Source of the DNA: Apostichopus japonicus
Taxonomy: Eukaryota; Echinodermata; Holothuroidea; Aspidochirotida; Stichopodidae
Length of the DNA stretch: 64,000 nucleotides
Direction: 5' to 3'
NCBI RefSeq assembly: GCF_037975245.1
Contig: NC_092581.1
Coordinates: 20,296,303 to 20,360,302 of the forward strand
The number at the start of each line of letters is the position of its first letter. The stretch's first letter is position 1. The translations under genes were made by a program, and so were the position numbers. The notes beneath the pieces were generated by a model. That model was not told the origin of the DNA, ran no database searches, and saw only the letters and a program-made list of their open reading frames with translations. This document shows positions 35,098-45,741 of the stretch, one piece after another.

Positions 35098-35990
35098 AGG
35101 AGATGCATGACAGATGGTAGGAGATGCATCACAGTAAGTGGTAGGAGATACATGACAGGTGGTAGGAGATGCATGGCAGTAGATGGTAGTAGATGCATAA
35201 CAGTAGATGGTAGTAGATGCATGACAGTAGGTGGTAGGACATGCATCACAGTAGGTGGTAGGAGATGCATGACATTAGGTGGTAGAAGATGCCTGACAGT
35301 AGGTGGTAGGAGATGCATGACAGTAGGTGGTAGTAGATGCATGACAGTAGGTGGTAGTAGATGCATGACAGTAGATGTAAGGAGATGCATGACAGTAGGT
35401 GGTAGGAGATGCATGACAGGTGGTAGGAGATGCATGGCAGTAGATGGTAGTAGATGCATGACAGTAGGTGGTAGTAGATGCATGACAGTAGATGTAAGGA
35501 GATGCATGACAGTAGGTGGTAGGAGATGCATGACAGGTGGTAGGAGATGCATGGCAGTAGATGGTAGTAGATGCATGACAGTAGGTGGTAGTAGATGCAT
35601 GACAGTAGATGTAAGGAGATACATGACAGTAGGTGGTAGGAGATGCATGACAGGTGGTAGGAGATGCATGGCAGTAGATGGTAGTAGATGCATGACAGTA
35701 GGTGGTAGGAGTTGCATGACATTAGGTGGTAGAAGATGCCTGACAGTAGGTGGTAGGAGATGCATGACAGTAGGTGTTAGTAGATGCATGACAGTAGGTG
35801 GTAGTAGATGCATGACAGTAGATGTAAGGAGATGCATGACAGTAGGTGGTAGGAGATGCATGACAGGTGGTAGGAGATGCATGGCAGTAGATGGTAGTAG
35901 ATGCATGACAGTAGGTGGTAGTAGATGCATGACAGTAGATGTAAGGAGATGCATGACAGTAGGTGGTAGGAGATGCATGACAGTAGGTGG
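35098..35990 (-). repeat. 24-bp minisatellite, right arm block 1
   Basis: Same unit as 9,419-11,225 but with the ATGCATCTCC strand on minus. A higher-order block of about 120 bp (GTGGTAGGAGATGCATGACA, GATGTAAGGAGATG) repeats several times at 35,380-35,990. Open on both strands for about 300 codons because the period is a multiple of three. Confidence 0.9.
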
Positions 35991-36380
35991 TAATAATAAT
36001 AATAATAATATGCAGTTCTTATAAAGCGCAAATACACACTTAAGTCTCAATGCGCTGATTATTAACCCCTGGTCATTGGTAACTTGTCACACCCACACAC
36101 CAAAGTGTGCACAATTCAATCAATCTCTTCTGGGGCACCACAGTGCACCACAACCACGTGTCCCCCGGGGGACTTCCCATAGGGTGCAGCCACAAACCGG
36201 CGCACGCAACTATATTTACAAGTTACCTCGCAGGTCCCCATTTATACACCTGGGTGAAGAGAGGCAATGGAGATAAAGCGCCTTGCCCAAGGACACAACG
36301 CAATGATCTGGCCAGGGCTCGAACCTGTAATCCTTAGATCACAAGTCCACTGCCTTAACCACTTGACCACAACCCCCCTT
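35991..36380 (-). mobile_element. tRNA-derived SINE with (TTA)n tail, copy 1
   Basis: On the minus strand the head has an A box near 36,353-36,368 (GGTCAAGTGGTTAAGG) and a B box at 36,312-36,326 (AGGTTCGAGCCCTGG). A body follows with CCTTGGGCAAGGCGCTTTAT and CACCCAGGTGTATAAATGGG, ending in a (TTA)n tail at 35,991-36,010. This is a standard tRNA-SINE layout, and the body resembles sequences common in marine invertebrate SINEs. It splits the minisatellite. Confidence 0.8.
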
Positions 36381-36960
36381 ATAATCTAGGAGATGCATGA
36401 CAGGTGGTAGGAGATGCATGGCAGTAGATGGTGGTAGATGCATGACAGTAGGTGATAGTAGATGCATGACAGTAGATGTAAGGAGATGCATGACAGTAGG
36501 TGGTAGGAGATGCATCACAGTAGGTGGTACGAGATGCATGACTAGGTGGTAGGTGCATGCATGACAGTAGGTGGTAGTAGATGCATAACAGTAGGTGAAA
36601 GGAGATGCATGACAGTTGGTGGTAGTAGATGCATGACAAGGTGGTAGGAGATGTATGACAGTAGGTTGTAGGAGATGCATGACAGTAGGTGGTAGGAGAT
36701 ACATCACAGTAGGTGGTAGGAGATGCATGACTAGGTGGTAGGTGCATGCATGACAGTAGGTGGTAGTAGATGCATAACAGTAGGTGAAAGGAGATGCATG
36801 ACAGTTGGTGGTAGTAGATGCATGCCAATAGGTGGTAGGAGATGCATGACAGTAGGTGGTAGGAGATGCATGACAGTAGGTGATAGGAGATGCATGACTG
36901 TAGGTGGTAGGAGATACATGCATGACTTTAGGTAGTAGGAGATGCATCACAGTAGGCGGT
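36381..36960 (-). repeat. 24-bp minisatellite, right arm block 2
   Basis: Continuation of the array on the other side of the SINE. Includes two larger repeated blocks around 36,530-36,650 and 36,715-36,830 (GACTAGGTGGTAGGTGCATG). Confidence 0.9.
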
Positions 36961-37397
36961 ATGTCACATCATCGTGGTAGAATTGCTCTGCAAAGGCGTC
37001 CTTCCACATTTTAATTTTATTCCGATTTATTCATGAGATGTGTTACATTTTGGTTGTTTGTTTACCATATCTCTGTGTTTAGATTTTTTCATGTTCCTCT
37101 GTGGATAAATGAATATATTACAAAAAAAACCCAAAACCTCTTCAGCTCTAATGGTTACCAATTTGAAGATTTATACTTTGTGTATTTTTCCATATTCAAT
37201 TAGTCCCACCTTGAATTGATAGGATAATCATCAAGATCCTAACTATACAGATGAATACTTATTTCCTTTAAAACTCTCACCCACTGAGATTTGGGCTAAC
37301 CTCAGCCATGCCTATAATGTTCCATCCTACCTCCCAAAATCTCACAAAGTGCTTCGGTGGGTGGTTAATGCATACAGAGGAAATGTTTCCACTTTAC
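36961..37397 (-). other. Gene 2 intron flank, conserved between units
   Basis: Matches 40,331-40,767 and 42,503-42,943 nearly throughout, so it belongs to the duplicated SRCR unit. No exon seen. Confidence 0.6.
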
Positions 37398-37706
37398 CTA
37401 TACTGCAGCGAACACCAGCATCTTCATAATGGCCACAGTTATGAACTCCCCATCCACTGTGAGAACAACTGTCTAAGCGGCTTTCTGTACCATAGCAATA
37501 TACATCATCCAGCCAGATTTCTCCAGTGCCTTCACCAAATTGAGGAGTGTCTTCAGCATCTCCTAGTCCAAGCTGACGACAGACAACGTTTGCATTATCT
37601 ATACTCCAACTGTCATCACAAACAGTTCCCCAGCTACCATCGTAGTATATTTCAACTCTACCCTCATATAATGTAGAGCCACCTGCCAGTCTTACATCAC
37701 CATTAT
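37398..37706 (-). CDS. SRCR receptor gene 2, SRCR exon C
   Basis: 309-nt phase 1/1 exon, acceptor TTCTTTCAG and donor GTAAAG. It encodes [19 protein letters not shown], a [16 protein letters not shown] core, [50 protein letters not shown] and DAGVRC. Six cysteines are present. Nearly the same as exons A (42,944-43,252) and B (40,768-41,076). The plus-strand frames overlapping it are antisense shadows. Confidence 0.85.
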
Positions 37707-38404
37707 CTGAAAGAAGCAGAATAACTAGTTTATCTACAGTAGGTGCTGTTGTATTACTGTTTTAATTTCATATACATAACTTAATCCTTAGAAAAAAACT
37801 TCCTGTAAAATCCATATTCAACAAGTTAAGGATGACGCACACACTTCATGAAATATATCAGAATATTCTGAACAACATAGTGAAAGTAAAGTATGTATTT
37901 CTGTTTTCCTCTATTTAATTGGGGGAGGGGTTTGGGGGGAGAGGAGAGCATCTCATTTCTAGAATCCACTCTACTTTAGCCATGAATATTACAGACCATG
38001 TAACATATATGTTATATGTTCCTCTGTGGATAAATGATTTTAATATGACAAAGAAAACCAAAATCCTCTATAATTTTTTTTCACCTAGAGATGATGAAAA
38101 TTGTCAGCAGTTTGAGTTTACAAGCAGTCAGCTTCAGTCTCCATGAATATCCTTTTACATCCCCCATCTGAAAGTCAAAGGCGCACCTCACCACCTGACC
38201 ACTTTCTTAAATACAGAGGGAGGTGAAGGCACCCCATTTATCATCACTGCAGTGTAGCCATGGTGGAGATAGCTGTTACAAAACCATTGAAAGAACAGAA
38301 CTAAACTCCATTTCCCAATTTGCTAACAATGTTTCATAACAAATCTACGGTAAATTACACTAAAGAACTCTGCAAAGTAGCAATTTTGAAAAGGTCAAGA
38401 GAAT

Positions 38405-38478
38405 CTGGTTTCTGTTGAGGATTTGAACCAGGACCCTAATAATGGCCCACAGACCCTCTAACCACTACACCACACATT
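38405..38478 (-). repeat. tRNA-like sequence, copy 1
   Basis: Minus strand has an A-box-like TGGTGTAGTGGTTAGAGG and a B box GGTTCAAATCC. The acceptor arms do not pair well. The same sequence at 41,670-41,745 comes from tandem duplication of the unit. Probably a SINE head or tRNA pseudogene. Confidence 0.45.
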
Positions 38479-38917
38479 CAAAAAACTTACTGACCTATTC
38501 AACACTAAAAGAGACACTTTGGGCATATATTGCTGTAGCAAATTCAAATTAACAGACTGTATGCAAATTGAGTAGTATGCAAACTGACTTAAAAGCAAAT
38601 GATGTGTCATTCTTTATGATTCATCAAACCAATTAGCTTGCACACAAACACCTGCTGATACATGGTACTTACCATATATTGTCTTTCCATCAATCTTTAT
38701 CTATTTTGTAAAAACTAATAATAACTGACAGTGATTTGGGTAGAGCTTAGAAAGTGCTTGAGGCACAATTATAGCATAACCACACATTATAGTTGTTCAA
38801 ACTGCCATGTATGATGACTTTTTATCCACACACACACAAAATACACAATAAGGATTCAAGTGTATCTATAATGTACAGTAAATTCCCTACAGAATCTTGT
38901 GTATGCTGAGAACTCAC

Positions 38918-39100
38918 CACTGGACAAACATGATAATCCAACGTCTTCGTCATGTGAACAGATACTGCTTCCCCAGTCCTCATAGAAGCAATGTGACCAG
39001 CCTAGCTCGTATCCATTACAACTAACATGCCCCATGATAGGTCCATTCCCTGGACCATAGGCATTGGAATAACACTTATATGGAGGAGAGAAATACACAG
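38918..39100 (-). CDS. Gene 2 half-SRCR exon, copy 2
   Basis: 183-nt phase 1/1 copy of 34,802-34,990, with the same donor and the same TGACTGTCATAG acceptor. It differs by two separate single-codon deletions (AVYF against AVKYF, NAYG against NAHYG), both in frame. The rest encodes GHVSCNGYELGWSHC and EDVGLSC. It lies between SRCR exons B and C. Confidence 0.5.
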
Positions 39101-39207
39101 CTATGACAGTCAAGGATCCCCTTCTCAATATCTTCTCCCTTATAACTACAGATATGGTGGACTGAATGTTACATCATCATTGGCAAGGCTAAACTTTCAC
39201 TTCATAC

Positions 39208-39440
39208 AGGAGATGCATGAAATTAAGTGGTAGAAGATGCATGACAGTAGGTGGTAGTAGATGCATGACAGTAGGTGGTAGTAGATGCATGACAGTAGAT
39301 GTAAGGAGATGCATGACAATAGGTGGTAGTAGATGTGTGACAGGTGGTAGGAGGTGCATGACACTACGTGGTAGTAGATGTATGACAGGTGGTAGGAGAT
39401 GCATGACAATAGGTGGTAGGAGATGCATGACAGTAGGTGG
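39208..39440 (-). repeat. 24-bp minisatellite, block 3 (short)
   Basis: About ten units next to half-SRCR copy 2, equivalent in position to block 1 but much shorter. Confidence 0.9.
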
Positions 39441-39830
39441 TAATAATAATAATAATATGCAGTTCTTATAAAGCGCAAATACACACTTAAGTCTCAATGC
39501 GCTAATTATTAACCCCTGGTCATTGGTAACTTGTCACACCCACACACCAAAGTGTGCACAATTCAATCAATCTCTTCTGGGGCACCACAGTGCACCACAA
39601 CCACGTGTCCCGCATGGGACTTCCCATAGGGTGCAGCCACAAACCGGCGCACGCAACTATATTTACAAGTTACCTTGCAGGTCCCCATTTATACACCTGG
39701 GTGAAGAGAGGCAATGGAGATAAAGCGCCTTGCCCAAGGACACAACACAATGATCTGGCCAGGGCTCGAACCTGTAATCCTTAGATCACAAGTCCACTGC
39801 CTTAACCACTTGACCACAACCCCCCTTATA
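39441..39830 (-). mobile_element. tRNA-derived SINE, copy 2
   Basis: Nearly identical to 35,991-36,380, same orientation and same site inside the minisatellite, so it was copied with the duplicated unit rather than inserted again. The (TTA)n tail is shorter (39,441-39,456). Confidence 0.8.
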
Positions 39831-39835
39831 ATCTA

Positions 39836-40330
39836 GGAGATGCATGACAGGTGGTAGGAGATGCATGGCAGTAGATGGTGGTAGATGCATGACAGTAGGT
39901 GATAGTAGATGCATGACAGTAGATGTAAGGAGATGCATGACAGTAGGTGGTAGGAGATGCATCACAGTAGGTGGTAGGAGATGCATGACTAGGTGGTAGG
40001 TGCATGCATGACAGTAGGTGGTAGTAGATGCATAACAGTAGGTGAAAGGAGATGCATGACAGTTGGTGGTAGGAGATGCATGACAAGGTGGTAGGAGATG
40101 TATGACAGTAGGTTGTAGGAGTTGATGACAGTAGGTGGTAGGAGATACATCACAGTAGGTGGTAGGAGATGCATGACTAGGTGGTAGGAGATGCATGACA
40201 GTAGGTGGTAGATGCATGACAGTAGGTGGTAGGAGATGCATGACAGTAAGTGATAGGAGATGCATGACTATAGGTGGTAGGAGATACATGCATGACATTA
40301 GGTAGTAGGAGATGCATCACAGTAGGCGGT
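39836..40330 (-). repeat. 24-bp minisatellite, block 4
   Basis: Counterpart of block 2 with some units lost. Followed by the conserved flank 40,331-40,767. Confidence 0.9.
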
Positions 40331-40767
40331 ATGTCACATCATCATGGTAGAATTGCTCTGCAAAGGCGTCCTTCCACATTTTAATTTTATTCCGATTTAT
40401 TCATGAGATGTGTTACATTTTGGTTGTTTGTTTACCATATCTCTGTGTTTAGATTTTTTCATGTTCCTCTGTGGATAAATGAATATATTACAAAAAAAAC
40501 TCAAAACCTCTTCAGCTCTAATGGTTACCAATTTGAAGATTTATACTTTGTGTATTTTTCCATATTCAATTAGTCCCACCTTGAATTGATAGGATAATCA
40601 TCAAGATCCTAACTATACAGATGAATACTTATTTCCTTTAAAACTCTCACCCACTGAAGTTTGGGCTAACCTCAGCCTTGCCTATAATGTTCCATCACAC
40701 CTCCCAAAATCTCACAAAGTGCTTCGGTGGGTGGTTAATGCATACAGAGGAAATGTTTCCACTTTAC

Positions 40768-41076
40768 CTATACTGCAGCGGACACCAGCATCTTCATAAT
40801 GGCCACAGTTATGAACTCCCCATCCTCTGTGAGAACAACTGTCTAAGCGGCTTTCTGTACCATAGCAATATACATCATCCAGCCAGATTTCTCCAGTGCC
40901 TTCACCAAATTGAGAAGTGTCTTCAGCATCTCCTAGTCCAAGCTGACGACAGACAACGTTTGCATTATCTATACTCCAACTGTCATCACAAACAGTTCCC
41001 CAGCTACCATCATAGTATATTTCAACTCTACCCTCATATAATGTAGAGCCACCAGCCAGTCTTACATCACCATTAT
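40768..41076 (-). CDS. SRCR receptor gene 2, SRCR exon B
   Basis: 309-nt phase 1/1 exon, complete SRCR domain, no stop. It differs from exon C in a few residues (DTSQFGE, CSHRGWG). Acceptor TTCTTTCAG, donor GTAAAG. The intron on both sides matches the exon C surroundings, showing tandem duplication of a unit of about 3.4 kb. Confidence 0.85.
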
Positions 41077-41669
41077 CTGAAAGAAGCAGAATAACTAATT
41101 TATCTACAGTAGGTGCTGTTGTATTACTGTTTTAATTTCATATACATAACTTAATCCTTAAAAAAAAAACTTCCTGTAAAATCCATATTCCACAAGTTAA
41201 GGATGACACACACGCTTCATGAAATATATCAGAATATTCTGAACAACATGGTGAAAGTAAAGTATGTATCTCTGTTTTCCTCTATTTAATTGGGGGAGGG
41301 GTTTGGAGGGAAAGGAGAGCATCTCACTTCTAGAATCCACTCTAGTTTAGCCATGAATATTACAGACCATGTAACATATATGTTATATGTTCCTCTGTGG
41401 ATAAATGATTTTAATATGACAAAGAAAACCAAAATCCTCTATAATTTTTCACCTCACCACCTGACCACTTTCTTAAATACAGGGGGAGGTGAAGGCACCC
41501 CATTTATCATCACTGCAGTGCAGCCATGGTGAAGATAGCTGTTACAAAAACATTGAAAGAACAGAACTAAACTCCATTTCCCAATTTGCTAACAATGTTT
41601 CATAACAAATCTATGGTAAATTACACTCAAGAACTCTGCAAAGTAGCAATTTTGAAAAGGTCAAGAGAA

Positions 41670-41745
41670 TCTGGTTTCTGTTGAGGATTTGAACCAGGAC
41701 CCTAATAATGGCCCACAGACCCTCTAACCACTACACCACACATTC
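41670..41745 (-). repeat. tRNA-like sequence, copy 2
   Basis: Duplicate of 38,405-38,478 within the repeated SRCR unit. Confidence 0.45.
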
Positions 41746-41897
41746 AAAAAACTTACTGACCTATTCAACACTAAAAGAGACACTTTGGGCATATATTGCT
41801 GTAGCAAATTCAAATTAACAGACTGTATGCAAATTGAGTAGTACGCAAACTGACTTAAAAGCAAATGATGTGTCATTCTTTATGATTCATGAAACCT

Positions 41898-42502
41898 GGT
41901 AGTAGATGCATGACAGTAGGTGGTAGTAGATACATGACAGTATGTGAAAGGAGTGACATCACAGTAAATGCATGGTAGTAGATGCATCACAGTAGGTGGT
42001 AGGATATGCATGACAGTAGGTGGTAGTAAATGCATGACAGTAGGTGGTAGAATATGCATGACAGTAGGTGGTACTAGATGCATGAGAGTAGGTGGTAGTA
42101 GATGCATCACAGTATCTGGTAGTAGATGCATCACATTATGTGATAGGAGTTGCAAGACAGTAGGTGGTAGTAGATGCATGACAGTAGGTGGTAGGAGATG
42201 CATGTCAGTAGGTGATAGGAGATACATGACAGTAGGTGGTAGGAGACGCATCACAGTATGTGGTAGGAGATGCATGACAGTAGGTGGTAGGAGATGCATG
42301 ACAGTAGGTGGTCGTAGATGCATGACAGTAGGTGGTAGACTATGCATGACAGTAGGTGATAGGAGATACATGACAGTAGGTGGTAGGAGATGCATCACAG
42401 TATCTGGTAGTAGATGCATGACAATAGGTGGTAGTAGATGCATGACAGTAGGTGGTAGTAGATGCATGACAAGGTGGAAGGAGATACATCACAGTTGGCG
42501 GT
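41898..42502 (-). repeat. 24-bp minisatellite, block 5
   Basis: About 25 units in the intron between SRCR exons A and B, without the SINE. The minus strand gives MHLLPPTV-type repeats. Confidence 0.9.
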
Positions 42503-42943
42503 ATGTCATATCATCATGGTAGAATTGTTCTGCAAAGGCGTCCCTTCCACATTATCATTTTATTTTGATTTATTGGTGAGATGTGTTACATTTGGGATGT
42601 TTGTTTACCATTTCTCTGTGTTTAGAACTTTGATATGTTCCTCTGTGGATAAATGATTTATATATTACAAAGAAAACCAAAATTCTCTTCTGCTCTATCG
42701 GTTACCAATTTGAAGATTTATACTTTGGGTCTTTTTTAATCTTCAATTAGTCCAACCTTGACTTGATAGGATGTCATCATCATCCTAACTATACAGATGA
42801 ATACTTATTTCCTTTAAAACTCTCACCCACTGAAGTTTGGGCTAACCTCAGCCTTACCTATACTGTTCCATCCCACCTCCCAAAATCTCACAAAGTGCTT
42901 CGGTGGGTGGTTAATGCATACAGAGAAAATGTTTCCACTTTAC

Positions 42944-43252
42944 CTATACTGCAGCGGACACCAGCATCTTCATAATGGCCACAGTTATGAACTCCCCATC
43001 CACTGTGAGAACAACTGTCTAAGCGGCTTTCTGTACCAAGGCAATATACGTCATCCAGCCAGATTTCTCCGGTGCCTCGACCAAATTGAGGAGTGTCTTC
43101 AGCATCTCCTAGTCCAAGCTGACGACAGACAACGTTTGCATTATCTATACTCCAACTGTCATCACAAACAGTTCCCCAGCTACCATCGTAGTATATTTCA
43201 ACTCTACCCTCGTATAATGTAGACCCACCTGCCAGTCTTACATCACCATTAT
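42944..43252 (-). CDS. SRCR receptor gene 2, SRCR exon A
   Basis: 309-nt phase 1/1 exon, the first SRCR domain after the signal exon. Acceptor CTCTTTCAG, donor GTAAAG after AGTATAG. The domain has [48 protein letters not shown] and [10 protein letters not shown]. It is the direct inverted partner of gene 1 exon 6,314-6,622 (coordinate sum about 49,570). Confidence 0.85.
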
Positions 43253-43653
43253 CTGAAAGAGGCAAAATGACTACTTTATCTACAGTAAGTCTGGTTGAAT
43301 TACTGTTTCAATTTCATATATAATACTTTATCTTTTTACTTCAACTTTTTACTTAATCCTTAGATACAGAATTCCTGTAAAAATCCATGTTCAACAAGTT
43401 AAGGATGACACACGCTTCATGGAATATATTAGTGTATTCTTAAGGACATGGTGAACGTAAAGTATGTATCCTTGTTTTCACTTCTTTTTCTTAAGGGTGG
43501 GAAGGGTGGGGAAGGAGAGGGAGAGGGGAGAACATCTCCCTTCTAGAATCCACTCTACTTTAGCCAATAATGCAGAAATTATGTAACATTTATTTCTTTA
43601 TTCAATATGCACTGTCGTTAGTGTTAAACAATAATACATCATTCATATTTATT

Positions 43654-43656
<3 letters not shown>

Positions 43657-43695
<39 letters not shown>
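43657..43695. repeat. (AT)n microsatellite
   Basis: Partner of the AT tract at 5,890-5,955. Confidence 0.85.
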
Positions 43696-43697
<2 letters not shown>

Positions 43698-43904
43698 TAT
43701 AAAGTTGGTTGGTATTCGTTTATCTTGGCGCAGGGTGCTCTATGTCCGGTGGACAGAGCGGAATATAGGTTGAGACTAGTTGAGACTAGGAACACTAGTT
43801 AGTTGTTACTCAGAGTTTCACATGTTGAGCGATCATCAGCAACTCTATATATATATATCTCTCTATAACTATATCTATCTATATAAACATAAATTTATAT
43901 ATCA

Positions 43905-44061
43905 ACAGAATATTGACCCACAATCATATCTTACAAATTTCACAGTCCGAACAAACTATAAGAATAATCTGGATGAGCCACAGGCTGCAGTCGGTTCAAA
44001 TTCCAGCACCAACATTAAGGTTGTAATTATGACACAGGGCAGCTGCAACTGTGACAAATGA
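43905..44061 (+). pseudogene. Antisense conserved frame in gene 2 intron 1
   Basis: Open on plus: IDPQSYLTNFTVRTNYKNN, LDEPQAAVGSNSSTNIKVV, IMTQGSCNCDK then TGA. Most differences from the left-arm copy (5,757-5,890, minus) keep similar residues, but that copy has a stop where this one reads CAG. No start or splice context could be settled, and the family is not recognised. Confidence 0.35.
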
Positions 44062-44243
44062 TGTGCAGAACTTTAACTGTACCTATTCATCTTTGTACAC
44101 TCTGCAAAACTGAAATAAATGGACTCACCTCAGCTGTTGGTTCCACAGTCCTGTAATCTTTAACGTTATAGTATTTTACAGTAGCTTCAATAAGCAAACA
44201 CAGTTAATTTATTTTTTACAGACTATTTAGCCATCTCACTCAC

Positions 44244-44328
44244 CTTGACCAGACGAAGAGCCCAACATACAGGTGAGGAGTATAAACTTCAAATACTCAT
44301 CTTTCTTGCTTATAAGTCCGAATTCCAT
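44244..44328 (-). CDS. SRCR receptor gene 2, exon 1: signal peptide
   Basis: ATG at 44,328 on minus; 85 nt, phase 1 end at GTGAGT. The peptide is MEFGLISKKDEYLK, then FILLTCMLG and SSSGQG, three residues different from gene 1. Joined to exon A it reads straight into the SRCR domain. It is the start of the gene that runs to 32,315. Confidence 0.8.
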
Positions 44329-44599
44329 TGTTACTGCACTGTAAATGAAAAACGAAGAATGATAGACGAAAAAACCTAGCTGCTTTGATATCTTGATTAA
44401 ATATAGATTTGTGTACAGCAATTTTTTGTGTTCTCAAATCATATTGCTTTATACCTATGTAGCTGCATGCACTGATAGACACTGTGGTAACCACAAATAG
44501 AAAAGTTCACAAACAACAGAAATATACAAACAGCACTGCACACTAATGATACATTGTACAACTCCAATTGCCTTAAAACTACTGTATGCAGTTCCTAAT

Positions 44600-45150
44600 A
44601 ATATAGATTCCAGTGGTACAGTAGTCTAATTTTGCCTTGGAAGTCATTTAATGAAACTGCAGAGACCACAACCTCAGAAAGAGAGTTCCAAGTATTAACA
44701 ACTCGATAACAAAAATAGTTGAGACAAGTATTGATTTGCAATGCATTTTGGCAATATTGTAGCTATGCCCTCTTTTGTGGGCAGACTGATCCGAGGTAAA
44801 TAATTTGCTACTCTCAACATCCTCCAAACCAGGAATAATCTTATAAGTTTGAATAAGATCACCTCTCTTTCTGCAGCATGCTAATGTAGGTAACTTGAGT
44901 GCACATAAGCTTTCATAATACTCATAGTTATCCAGGCCAGGCAAAAGACGTGTATTTCTGCGTTGAACGCTCTCAATACTGTTTATGTCCTTTCTGAGAT
45001 GTGGGAACTAATAACACTTGCTAGTGAACTGTACCCTCTGTCTTCAATCAGTAAGAAAACTCTTGATCCAGTTATATACATTACCTTTGATACCATATGC
45101 TGAGAGTTTATGTAAAAGTAATCTGTGAGGAACAGAGTCAAAGTTTAGGT
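44600..45150 (-). mobile_element. LINE RT relic, right arm
   Basis: Partner of 4,455-5,035. Minus-strand frame 44,944-44,648 has PGLDNYEYYESLCALKLPTL and IQTYKIIPGLE. Further out, 45,150-45,010 reads FDSVPHRLLLHKLSAYGIKG-like RT sequence that the left copy lacks. The RT catalytic part is deleted. It marks the outer end of the inverted duplication. Confidence 0.75.
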
Positions 45151-45741
45151 ACACAGGCAATATTATACAGCAAACCTGCATGGGCAGTACAGATTTCTGT
45201 ATATCTTTCTCTTGATTGGTAGTTTGACTAAGTAATGTAGTTCTGCCTTACTAGCTCTGATTTAGTAGCCTAGGTCAATAGGACTGAAAGTAACATTGAA
45301 AATTGTAGCTCAATATTTCAATTCTTGTGTACAGCCAATGCCTGTATATAATCAAGGTTGGCCAACTTACGTCATACTGATTAAGAGTTTCATTTTAGTC
45401 ACTTGATTTTCTTTTAAATGACTGGTTTTAATCAATAATGTTTCTTCTTATTTTAACTGCAAACAGAAACTTATGAAACCTTTGCTGGCCCATTTATTCA
45501 ACATCAAATGGTTGAATCAAACTTGTGCATACTCTATTGTAGTAGTTGCAAAGCCACAATCTAACAAGTATAACAAATTAACATGTTTATAAAAAAACTG
45601 TTGCACTAAAAATGAAATTGTGTCTGAGCACCACCACCTGTTGTTAACCTTGTAACATCTTACATTAAAATGCAAACATATATTTTATGAGCTTAACATA
45701 TTGTTAATTTTACTGCATTTAACAAATTATCTTGCATATAT

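Noticed and set aside
36076-36337. Frames in the SINE (also 39,523-39,784)
   Set aside because: They lie inside the tRNA-derived SINE and match no protein.
37308-37676. Plus-strand frame of 122 codons (also 40,678-41,046 and 42,914-43,222)
   Set aside because: Exact antisense shadow of SRCR exons C, B and A.
4450-45150. Palindrome as simple sequencing artefact
   Set aside because: The arms differ in substitutions, private insertions with target duplications and exon number. Artefactual hairpin reads would give nearly identical arms. Read evidence would still be decisive.
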